Below, in pieces: positions 54,203 through 64,000 of a stretch of DNA of 64,000 bases. A model generated the notes under the pieces. That model was not told the origin of the DNA, ran no database searches, and saw only the letters and a list, made by a program, of their open reading frames with translations. The stretch is from Tritrichomonas musculus. Lineage: Eukaryota; Parabasalia; Tritrichomonadida; Tritrichomonadidae. The position numbers were made by a program, and so were the translations under genes. Location of the stretch: NCBI GenBank assembly GCA_039105265.1, contig JAPFFF010000006.1, forward strand, positions 4,402,001-4,466,000. Reading direction: 5' to 3'. How positions within the stretch are numbered: the stretch's first letter is position 1; every line of letters starts with the position of its first letter.

Positions 54203-54640
54203 CAACAAAATTGCAACGTTCATTTCAACAAAAATACAACGTTTATTTCAACAGAAATACAACGTTCATTTCAACAAAAATACAACGTTTAATTCAACAG
54301 AAATACAACGTTCATTTCAACAAAATTGTGACGTTCATTTCAACAAAAATACAACGTTCATTTCAACAAAAATACAACGTTCATTTCAACAAAAATACAA
54401 CGTTTATTTCAACAGAAATACAACGTTCATTTCAACAAAAATACAACGTTTATTTCAACAGAAATACAACGTTCATTTCAACAAAATTGTGACGTTCATT
54501 TCAACAAAAATACAACGTTCATTTCAACAAAATTGTGACGTTCATTTCAACAGAAATAAAACGTTCATTTCAACAAAAATACAACGTTCATTTCAACAGA
54601 AATAAAACCTTTATATCAGCAAAATTGCATAGTTCATCAA
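54203..54640. repeat. 23-bp minisatellite inside the transposon, about 19 units
   Basis: The unit is CAACGTTCATTTCAACA with a six-base tail varying between AAAATA, GAAATA and AAATTG. It lies upstream of the transposase start (97 bp away), between the gene and the right end of the element. Three units make 69 bp, so a frame across it reads as a 23-residue cycle and is not a gene. Confidence 0.93.
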
Positions 54641-55384
54641 ATGAAAATTTTATAATTTAAAAGATATGTCTTTTTTTATAAAAATATATTAATAAATATA
54701 TAATAAAATAAAATAAAATTTTCTTATTTATTTTTAACGTATTTATTCAAAAAAATGGACTCACTAGATTCAATTTTTAGAAATTTTATATTCAATTTGA
54801 AAATATTTGAGTACTTTAAAAAAATGTTATTCTAGAACGATATAATGCAAATTTTCATATTTTATTATTAAAATCATAATTTAATTTGATTATAAAAAAA
54901 ACTAATGAAGCGTTTTTAATAATATTTTTTATCAATTTGAATTTGATCATTAAATATTATAATTGAAACATAAATATTTACAAATTTCTTTCATTACATT
55001 TGTTATATGTGCTACTATAATCCAAAAGGATCATTAAATTTACAATATATAAATTTGATAATCATCCATTCTTCAAAGAAAAACGTATTTTCACATAATT
55101 TTGTCAAGTTTTTTTGATCATTATTTATAAATTAAAAATTATAACTCATCAACAAATATAAACAATGAATCAATATGATATATAATATATAAATATTTTT
55201 AGTTTTTATATATTATTTTTCTATGATTTGTTCAAAAAAAAAAGTGTTGATTTTTGAATACTCCCCCCTTAAAAAATGTAATTTTTAACTATTTTTTCCC
55301 AACTTTTAAATCAGTCAACATTCGGCCTTTTTAATACAGTATCAACTCTTTTCTGGCATGTTTAATCATTATTAAGGGTACAAA

Positions 55385-55490
55385 CAGGGATGCGATTCGG
55401 GAATCCCGGGAATACCCGGGATAATAAACGGTCTCTTCCCGATTCTTTTCCCGAGAAAAATTTCGGGAAAAAAACGTTTCCCGAATTTTT
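55385..55490. mobile_element. Lone hAT-type terminus, GC-rich
   Basis: CAGGGATGCGATTCGGGAAT is followed by CCCGGGAATACCCGGGAT and a further CCCGA/TCGGG-rich stretch to about 55490. CAGGGATGCG with subterminal CCCGGG/TTCCCG repeats is typical of one hAT end. No partner end is visible in the window, so this is a solitary or truncated end. Confidence 0.45.
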
Positions 55491-55678
55491 TTTTTTTATA
55501 TGACATTTCTACCTTTAGAGAATTTTTCGTTTTTTTTTCCGATTTTTCTCGAAACAGAAATTAAATTTTTTTATCTCAATTCTAAATTTTATTTTACTTT
55601 TGTTCTTTTTTCATTGTTAGAAAGAATGAAACAGTATTAAAAACTCTTTTGCATTTTTCGAATAAAAAGATATATAAT

Positions 55679-58600
55679 AGAGGTGCGGACAGGGTGAAGT
55701 GATTTAGATTCGCACCAAAATTCGTATATATTAATTATTTTTTATGATCATTATAATGATATAATTTTTTTTTTATTTTCGTCCACGGGGCCGACTTGTG
55801 GTGACATATGATTTTTTTTCTGAGGTAGAAAAATATAAACCACTGAAAAAAATATAAAAATATGTAAACTATAGAAATTATGCAATTGATAGAAAAATCT
55901 ATTATTTAGAAGAAAAAAAGTAATAAAAACATGATAAAAATCATTTTTATACTATTTAAAAAAAGTGTCTCGTTTGTTATTATTCAATTATTAATGTATG
56001 ATATAGTTTCCACTTAAATTGGCCCAAAAAAAAATTGAGAAAATGAAAATGGGTAGACTTTTTTTTGGACAAAATCGGCACCTTTTACAATAACCGTTTT
56101 TTGTAAAGTCCAAAATCGGCACCTTTTACATCAAATAAACATTCAAAATCAATTTTTTATAAAAATGAAAATAAAAAAAATAAAATAATTATATATAAAT
56201 GTTTATTAAAATAGAATTATGATAATATTTGGATTAGTTTTAATCTATTTTTTATATAATTATGAATAATAAATGAAAAAAAGAAAACTATCCAAAAGTA
56301 TTCCTATAGAGTTAAATTGAACAATTCATATGAAAATAATTCATTTGATTACTGCGAGCAAGGTCACACATGTGTGTATTAGTATTTCATTTCAATTTGA
56401 TATCTGCCAGAAACAAAGACAAATAAAAATAATAGCTACATGACTATTTTCTGGGCTTAATAGACATACTTTTGGCTACAAATCACTAAAAATGAAAAAA
56501 ATTCTGATATAAAAAATAAGTTTTTTTGCTAATATGATATTCTAATTAATGTACAGTGAATTGAGATTATGATCATGTAGAACACATCATCGATAAAAGT
56601 CTGTATTACCTCGAGCTTGCTGTATATATGAATGCTTTAATATAAAAAAAAAATGATTTTCAATAGATAAATGGTCATACGTTTATTGTTTTTTTAACAA
56701 ATTCTATTGATATATTTTGAATAGATAAATGGCCTGCTGATTTTGTCCTTTTTGGAGTCTACCTGAAAATGGACAAAGGTATACAAACTCTTTTCTTTCA
56801 ATTTGTTGAAAGCAAAAAGTTGGTGATTTTAAGACTTACTAAAATTTTAATAGCATATTTTAAATCCTTATCATATGTATAATTGTTTGATACTATTTAC
56901 AACCTGTTTGGTTCATTACATAAAAAATTTAAATTTTAAATCTTTACTTTTTGAAAAATTTAAAAACCCTAGAAAAGTAGTGATTAAAATATTATTTTTT
57001 TATTTTTGAACTTATATTTTTCTATATTATTATATTTGTTTGTTTATAAAATAAAAATATATTTAATTAATTAAGAATATGTGGAGATACGAAAAATCAA
57101 AAATCGATATTTCAATAATTTCCAAATAATTTCTAATCCCTTCGATACATTTTCCTGTAATGATTTTATCGTTTTATATATTTTATTTTACATGAGATAT
57201 CTCGTTAATTGGAAGATCTATCTAGGATTTATTGAGATAAAGCTAAAATATCAATTTTTTTGACGGTTTAAGGAGAAAAAAAGGTTAATTTTTTTTTCTG
57301 AAGAGGTGAAGTCGTCAATCTAAGCGAATTCAATTTTCTTAAAAAAGGTGAAGTCGTCAATCTAAGAGAATTCAATTTTGAATGCATTGAAATCACGATC
57401 AAAATTCCCTAAAGATTTAAAATAATAATATATTTATTTATAATCCAATTTTTTGAGAAAAATATGGAAAATTAAACAAAAATTATAATTGAGAAGTGAA
57501 AATTTTATTATAGTTTTTCTTTCAATTTATGAAAAAATTTAAATAATAATATTTTTAAATTACATTTTATTTATATTAAATTAAATATATAATTCATTTT
57601 ATACATTGTATTATAATATATAATATGAGATATCTAATGATATATATGATATTTGTTAGGATATGAAATAATGAAAAATCATTAAAATTCAGTTACGAAA
57701 GTTTTTTTTAATTTGTTGAAAAATTCTCGATATATTTAATCTAAATAGGCATTTTAGATATTCATTGAGTTTTACGAAATATTCCATATTATTATATCAT
57801 ATAAATTATATTGTATAATATAATATTAATTAATTTCTTAAGATATCCACACAATATTTAATTTCATAATTTCAGAATGCATTAAAATAATAAAATATAT
57901 TTATCTTATTTTTATAAATTACATTTCACAATATAAGATATTTAATAATTTTAAAATTTATATTAATATATATAATAACAATGAAATTATAAAATGCAAT
58001 AATTAAAATGATAATTTTTTTAGATTCTCAAAAAATAATCAAAAATACTATTAATAACAATAAATATATATATGTAAACATTTATGTGTATATATTTATT
58101 TAAAAAATGTTAATCAAAAAGATTTTTTATTCAAATTAATAAAACAATCATTTCAAAACTTTTTCAATTTTTAAAAATTTGTAAACTAATCAAAATTAGA
58201 CAAAATTAAATTTCTTTTTATACTGGAAATTATTAGATAAATTTTTAATATTTATAAATATATATAAATATGAGTATTTATAAAATAAACCAATAATATA
58301 CAAAAGGTATTGTCCGAAAAAATAGAGTTTGGGTACCTTTAAATGGGCCAAATTTAATAAAAAAAAGTATTTTAAAATAATATTATTAATATATAATTGT
58401 TATATATTTTGTTATAATATAATAAAATAATAAATTACATATTAAGATATGAATTTAAAAATAACGACTCTCAATTATTATTTACTATATTCTCAATTTT
58501 ATTCTCGACATTTTTTTTATTCAAAATTTATGAAAAAAAAAATTAATGAAAAAAAAAACTGTCTCAATTTGATATAAATTTTAATTAAACTTCAAAATAT

Positions 58601-59338
58601 ATAAAGAAAATTATTTATTTCATTTCTCTCAAATTAACATTTTATGCGAAACGATTTGAATTTATAATTGTTCAATATTTAGAATATACAGTTATATAAA
58701 GTTTATTAATTGTTTATATTTATTTTAAATATTTTTATAGTATATATAATATTATTAAAAGTTATATAATCTATGATATACATATAAATATAAAAAGATA
58801 TTTGCTTAATATTTTAATAAAAATTACTTATTGAAAAAAAATCGTTATTAATGTTTATGATTTTAAAATTGGTTTTTGCAGCTCAGCCCCCTGAATTAAA
58901 TTAAACTAAATTTAGCATATCTTTATTAAATTAAATGTAATATATCTAAATGTAATTATAATCCAAATAAATTCTTTATTTATTTAGATATTTCAAAAAA
59001 ATATGTATAAATTCATTAAAATGAACTTTTTAACAAAATATGAAATATTTATAAAATAACAAAATGCATAATTAATCATTAATTTCCAATATATACAATA
59101 ATTAATCATTATAATTTCAATCCATCCATCAGGTGGCTGGATTGGGTTATTTTCATAGGATACTTGTTTGTGTTATTATAACTTATATAATTGATATTTT
59201 AAAACATTTAAATAATAAATATATAAAATAAATGCACTAGAATATAATATTAAAATGTTATTTAGTAATTATTAATACATAAAAAGATATACATATTTTT
59301 ATAAACGTTAAAAATGTAAAGTAGGTGTCCGCACCTCT
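55679..59338. mobile_element. Candidate 3.7-kb TIR element, non-coding
   Basis: AGAGGTGCGGACA at 55679-55691 recurs inverted as TGTCCGCACCTCT at 59326-59338. No clear target duplication was found. The inside is very AT-rich, holds a nested element at 56052-56763, and has a short direct repeat GGTGAAGTCGTCAATCTAAG at 57304 and 57348. Another solo end of similar sequence (AAGAGGTGCGAGAG) sits at about 59534. No gene is seen in the 3.7 kb. Confidence 0.4.
56052..56763. mobile_element. hAT-like non-autonomous element, 712 bp
   Basis: The ends GGTAGACT(T/C)(T/C) with a T/A run and then GGACAAAATC(G/A)GCA give 29-bp inverted repeats with few mismatches. An 8-bp direct repeat TGAAAATG flanks them (56044-56051 and 56764-56771), which fits the hAT superfamily. 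A second AAAATCGGCACCTTTTACA follows 33 bp inside the left end, so the terminal motif is duplicated there. No coding capacity. It is nested inside the 55.7-59.3 kb pair. Confidence 0.8.
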
Positions 59339-60038
59339 TTTCAGAGGTATTCATGTAGAGAATTTGACGAAATATTGTAATATTGATCATTTTTTCTTTA
59401 TTTTTATTTTGAAACTAAGAATGTACTTTAATGGATAAGAATTTTATACTCCTATTTTGGAGATATTTCTATTTTTATTTTTCTGAATACAAATCGTTTT
59501 ATAATTGAGAGGCTATAATTTTTTTTATATAAAAAGAGGTGCGAGAGCTGGTTGATTTCATTATTATCAAATTATAAAATAATATATATATATATATATA
59601 TATATCCTTCTCTATTATGATAGGATTTTAAATTATATTAGTCACTAGGAGTAAAAATATTTGTGTTTTAAAATTTTAATGAAATAAAAAATAAACCATT
59701 CAATTATAATTTTATAAATGTTGGAGAGTAATTACATTTTCTCTCTTTTAGAACACAAATAAATATTTATATATATGTAAATTACATTGTTATTTTTATC
59801 TTAATATAATAAAACAAAACCCCAAAAAAATAAGACCTGAACTTATCCAGCCATCATATTGTTTTAAAATATTTTGGATAATAATTAATTTAAGTATATT
59901 ATTATTTGCATTTGTAATTATAATTGTAAACTATTTTATTTCTTTTTGATTAAGATATTTTAATAAAAAAAAATTTCAGTTATTTTTTTTTTCATAAAGC
60001 TCATAGAATTTAATTTTTTTTATTTTTATTTTTTTTAA
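59339..60038. other. AT-rich spacer between elements
   Basis: It begins with CAGAGGTATTCATGT, which also occurs directly right of the element ending at 50511. It also contains the solo end at 59534 and a TA dinucleotide run near 59583-59605. No gene seen. Confidence 0.4.
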
Positions 60039-62248
60039 GGGGGACCTTTCAATGTAAAACGATCAGGCCAAATTATTGGCCTAAAGGTTAAATAGATAAT
60101 TATGATTTGTAAGATTATCTTCTATGTTTTGTTTAGACAATTATATTATTTCGCTTATGTTAATAACTATGTAAGTCATTTGATATATCAATTAAAGGTT
60201 AGACAATAATAATAAAAAAGTAAATTCAATTTCATTTTTAAAAACTGTTTTCACAATAAAATAAATTGATTATCAGATTGTTCACACATGCTTAATAAGT
60301 TTTATTTGATGTTTTTAATAGAAATTAAAATGAATTATAATAAGTTTTTTGATAATTACTTAAAAAAACATATTTATATATATATATCATACATATTTAA
60401 TTTATTATATTATATAAAAATATAAAATGTCAAAATAACAAAAACATTGAGAGATAATAGGAATATTCAAAAAAAAATAGATTAAAGATTGATTATTATA
60501 TATTGAATATGACTTTTATTGTTATTTATAATATATTATTATTTGAAATATATTTGTTTAACTAATATATTAATACTATAATACTATATTTTAGTTTTAA
60601 AAATACTTTTGAAAATAAATGCGTAGTTTTATATTTATTTGTATTGATATTGATCTTATTTTCGTTTAGTTTATTATTACATTTTATTAAAATATATATC
60701 ATTTCATAGATCTATAATATAAAGATTAAATTCGTTATTAGTAAAGATATAAGCATACTACTTTTTTTATTTGAAAAATATTGAATGATTCAAACAATTT
60801 TACTCAGTTATTTAATGTATGAGATATCAATATTAGATTCATTTAATGCACAAAAATAAACATATAATATATAAATAGATTAATTGAATACTTTTAAATA
60901 AACGTATTTAAATATTGAGACTCTTTTCCTTTTCTATCAAAATATGATTAATTCAATTTAAAAAAATAAAATATTAATAATATTATTATTTCAATTAATA
61001 TTTATTAAATATTTATTATTATAATTATAATAAATATATTATATAGGAAATAACAAGAAATTAAAATATAATTAATATATATCTAATTGTATCAATTCAA
61101 ATTTTCATTTTTTTTTTTTTTTTTTTCATAAATTGAATTATTAAAATGCATATAATTCTATGTAAAACTATATTCAATCAATATAATCAATATAATATTT
61201 AATATACAATATATAGAAATTAAATTATATATAATAAATAATTAACCCTGATAAATAAAAAGATAAAAAAATATTTTATATTAAATAAATACAATTTTTG
61301 TGAGAATTATTTTATTGAAAAAACTATTGATTACAATTATTTTGTTTTTAGAATTACCCACTTGATTCTAATATTTTTTAGTATTATATTGAATATTCAA
61401 TTTATAGATGCATATTAAAATATATGTAAGTATATAATAATTTAAAAATATATCATTTTTAAATTATTATTTATATATTAAACTATATATTTATGTATTT
61501 AAATCAATATTATTGGTATTATAAAATATGAATTGAATGTAAATTAATATTTTCAAAACATCCTATATGTATTAATAAAGATGCCATTGATCTAATTAAA
61601 TATGGACTAAGCAATTATAAAAAATTGAATGCAATATGTTTATTTAATATAACAAATTACATCATATATAATATACATATTTTAAATAAAAACAATGTGT
61701 TTCATTTTTAAAAATTGAATATTCATTTGCAAAACAATATAATAAAAATATGCATGTTTACTTTATTTATAATAGAAATAAATAAATAAATATATATCTA
61801 AATCCAAAAACAGTTTATTTCAGCTGTAGGACCATTTTTGCTCTGATCAATTTTCCATGTATTTTTATAATGGAGAATTTAAAAATGAAATAACTCAATC
61901 CATAAAATTATTTATCATATTATTTTTATATACATAGAAACTATGTAAGCCAAATTAAATAATCTAGGTCTCAAACTAGTAAATAATATATTACATGCAT
62001 TAAAGCATCAAAGAATTTTGCAAACAATCATCATTTTTCATTATTTGATATAAATTTTTGATATTTGAGGCCTAGATATTCTAAACTATCTATTACATAA
62101 TATGATTGCCAAAAATCAAAATCACCTTAAATCTTTACATTGAGTTATTTCATTTTTAAATTTTCAATTAAAATTTGAATTAAAACGATAATATTCAAGT
62201 CAAATATTAATCGTTCAATTTATAATAGTAAACGGGGAAAGGTCCCCC
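60039..62248. mobile_element. TTAA-flanked transposon, non-coding
   Basis: Perfect 12-bp ends GGGGGACCTTTC / GAAAGGTCCCCC are flanked by TTAA (60035-60038 and 62249-62252). The 2210 bp is AT-rich with no ORF of note. A fold-back region lies near its right end. The five-G start resembles the six-G ends of the autonomous-looking element at 51.9 kb, so it could be a dependent relative. Confidence 0.75.
61872..62168. repeat. Fold-back repeat nested in the TTAA element
   Basis: ATTTAAAAATGAAATAACTCAA at the left is answered in inverse by TTGAGTTATTTCATTTTTAAAT (shown trimmed; arms about 22 bp). Further in, ATCTAGGTCTCAAA at about 61962 is matched by TTTGAGGCCTAGAT at about 62064. The spacing is similar on both sides, so the arms are long but worn. 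This looks like a separate MITE insertion. Confidence 0.5.
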
Positions 62249-62802
62249 TTAAAAAGTTGTATTTTCAGTTTAATTGAGAAATAAAAAATTTACAATTGAT
62301 ACATATTAAATTATAAATATAACAAAATTGGTAGTTGTAAATTAAAAAATAAATAATAATATATATTTATCCTTATTTATATTATAAATGATAGGTATAG
62401 CTTTTGAAATCTATCTGCCAATTTCTCAAGATTTTGCAAACAATTTATATGATAAATAATGATTTGGACCAATCATAAATAAAAACTTGAAAAAAATCAA
62501 ACAATCTATTATGGATATTTATCATTAGGACATTACAAATGACTTATCGATCAATAAAAAAATTTAAAATATGCATTTTTTAAAAATCGGCAAATTTTTC
62601 GAATCTTTTAAAATATAAATATTTATTAATTTTGTTTTTATTAATTAAATGTTATTTTTAATTATTTAAAAAATTCGTGATCTTATTCAATATAGACATA
62701 GATAAATGAATAATGTGTTAAAATTTTATAAGATTTTATGAGTATTCAATTGGTTGACCACCCTCTTTTTTTTAATTAATTTATCAAAAAGGGACAATCG
62801 TT

Positions 62803-63187
62803 TTTTTCTACGCCACTTTTTGAATGGTTTTTCTATCCATGAATAGCTATTCATGGAAAGTAAAAAACCTCCATCTTAAGGTGAAATTTAACTTACTCTG
62901 TTAAGAAAATTAACCAAAAAAATCGTAAATTTTAATTTTCTCTTACAATTATAACTATTTGCTTTTTTTGATATAATTTTTTTTTATTTTTACATAATTT
63001 TTCAGGAATATACACACCAGTGATCACCACAGGGCTGCGCGAAGCCGAATCAGGCTCCTTGAATTGCTGGATGAATTGGGAAGCCATTTAAACTAAATAT
63101 TTATTCATTATTTAGCAAAAATTGAATAAAAAATGTATAAAAAGTATTCAAAAAGTTTTAAAGTTTTCAAAAAGTGGCGTAGAAAAA
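62803..63187. mobile_element. 385-bp TIR element with TACGCCACTTTTTGAA ends
   Basis: The inverted ends are 22 bp long and include TACGCCACTTTTTGAA (left) and TTCAAAAAGTGGCGTA (right). A further copy of the end, GTTCAAAAAGTGGCGTT, stands at about 63909-63925 beside a head-to-head ACACTTTTTGAACG. Inside, 63000-63095 is unusually GC-rich and reads as a coding scrap ending in RIRLLELLDELGSHLN and a stop. A TA next to the ends would fit Tc1/mariner, but the inverted match runs beyond the TA, so the exact edge is unclear. Confidence 0.5.
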
Positions 63188-63305
63188 TACTATTCCCCAT
63201 CAAAAAGAAATAGAAATGTTTAATCTCATAGCCAGATAAATTCCACAGCCAGATAAATCCCACAGTCAGATAATCCTACCGCCAGATAATATTATCTTAA
63301 ATATT

Positions 63306-63718
63306 GACAAACATTGATGCTAGCAACAGATAAACATCGATGCTTACAATAGATAAACATTGATGCTTACAACAGACAAACATCGATGCTAACAACAGAC
63401 AAACATCGATGCTAACAACAGACAAACATCGATGCTAACAACAAACAAACATCGATGCTAACAACAGACAAACATCGATGCTAACAACAAACAAACATCT
63501 ATGCTAACAACAGAAAAACATCGATGCTAACAACAGAAAAACATCTATGCTAACAACAGAAAAACATCGATGCTAACAACAGACAAACATTGATGCTTAC
63601 AACATACAAACATCTATGCTAACAACAGAAAAACATCGATGCTAACAACAGATAAACATTGATGCTAACAACAGATAAACATTGATGCTAACAACAGACA
63701 AACATTGATGTTAATAAC
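63306..63718. repeat. 23-bp minisatellite, about 18 units
   Basis: The unit is CATCGATGCTAACAACAGAC plus AAA, with variants (TTGATG, TCTATG, AGATAA, AGAAAA). It lies between the 62.8-63.2 kb element and a third copy of that element's end at 63.9 kb. The sequence is unrelated to the 23-bp array at 54.2 kb, but the period is the same. A preceding CAGATAA-containing stretch (63230-63300, CCACAGCCAGATAAATCC) is a second, shorter degenerate repeat of about 18 bp. Confidence 0.9.
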
Positions 63719-64000
63719 TGATTCGCGTTTTTGCTAATTACAAACTTTTGTTAGTTTTTTTACTGAAAGCATTAATAAAGTTTTTTATTCTCTGTTAATT
63801 TTAGAATAAAATTTTGACTAAATTATTGTTTATTTGAATGCCTTTTATATAGATATATTCTTTTTTCTAAAAGAAAAAAACTGTGTACTAGACACTTTTT
63901 GAACGCAGTTCAAAAAGTGGCGTTCCTTGTTTTATTAAAAATAATTCAATAATAAAAAAAAAAAATTAGATTTAATTTTTCCAAGTTGGGAATCCCAACC

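Larger units (their letters stand above)
51921..55268. mobile_element. TTAA-flanked autonomous-looking transposon (Kolobok-like)
   Basis: GGGGGGAGT at the left end and ACTCCCCCC at the right end are flanked by TTAA (51917-51920 and 55269-55272). The element is 3348 bp long. It holds, left to right: a 122-bp tandem array (52164-52700), a transposase gene on the minus strand (52763-54106), and a 23-bp tandem array (54203-54640). The TTAA site and G-rich ends fit Kolobok or piggyBac. The transposase resembles neither piggyBac nor hAT and fits the Kolobok/Mutator-like group best. Its left TTAA is only 7 bp from the right TTAA of the previous element. Confidence 0.75.

Noticed and set aside
54211-54492. 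93-codon ORF of NVHFNKNTTFISTKIQR repeats
   Set aside because: It lies wholly in the 23-bp minisatellite. The 23-residue period is simply three units of 23 bp.
58875-59860. GC-rich words (CTCAGCCCCCTGAA; AGGTGGCTGGATTGGG; TCCAGCCATCA) as further transposon ends
   Set aside because: Matches between them are partial and no consistent inverted pairing or target duplication could be found.
62996-63098. Possible tRNA gene in the GC-rich patch
   Set aside because: No T-arm GGTTCRANNCC, no matching acceptor stem and no anticodon arm could be drawn.

Overview
The window looks like a chromosome piece from a parabasalid protist, most like Tritrichomonas or Trichomonas. This is an inference. The pointers are intronless genes with very short leaders, an initiator-like CACTTCATT just upstream of both genes of a divergent H2A/H2B pair, kinases fused to BspA-type leucine-rich repeats, and very AT-rich spacers full of small DNA transposons. 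No tRNA, rRNA, CRISPR or bacterial-style operon was seen.

Positions 1 to about 38.7 kb are gene-dense. In order: the 3' end of an unknown helical protein; H2B/H2A; a degenerate PPDK-like protein; a kinase-BspA fusion; an acidic coiled-coil protein; exportin 1; an RRM protein; a CCZ1-like protein; a small kinase; an unknown acidic protein; a kinase with a helical-repeat tail; an unknown helical protein; UPF2; RPB6; a degenerate DPE2-like protein with CBM20 domains; NOB1; and a disordered RG-rich protein. Gene themes are chromatin, transcription, RNA quality control, ribosome maturation, nuclear export, endosome traffic and signalling. Two large 'metabolic' proteins, PPDK-like and DPE2-like, keep their family architecture but have lost catalytic residues, so both look like pseudoenzymes. 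Two copies of one hAT-like MITE interrupt the gene-rich part at 19.5-20.8 kb.

From about 38.7 kb to the end the DNA is mostly transposon-derived, with one clear unknown gene at 44.9-46.5 kb. In order: a 101-bp mariner-like hairpin MITE; a 1.6-kb element with about 515-bp inverted arms; a 32-unit 16-bp minisatellite; a broken P-element-like transposase; a candidate TIR element (43.1-44.6 kb); a MULE-like element with a 9-bp TSD; a series of TTAA-flanked elements with G-rich ends, one nested in another; an 8-bp-TSD element inside a larger TIR pair; and a terminal 23-bp minisatellite.

The most striking unit is 51,921-55,268. It is a TTAA-flanked element with an intact-looking DDE-type transposase gene (Kolobok/Mutator-like by inference), with a 122-bp tandem array on one side of the gene and a 23-bp array on the other. 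All family assignments were made by eye; no searches were run.
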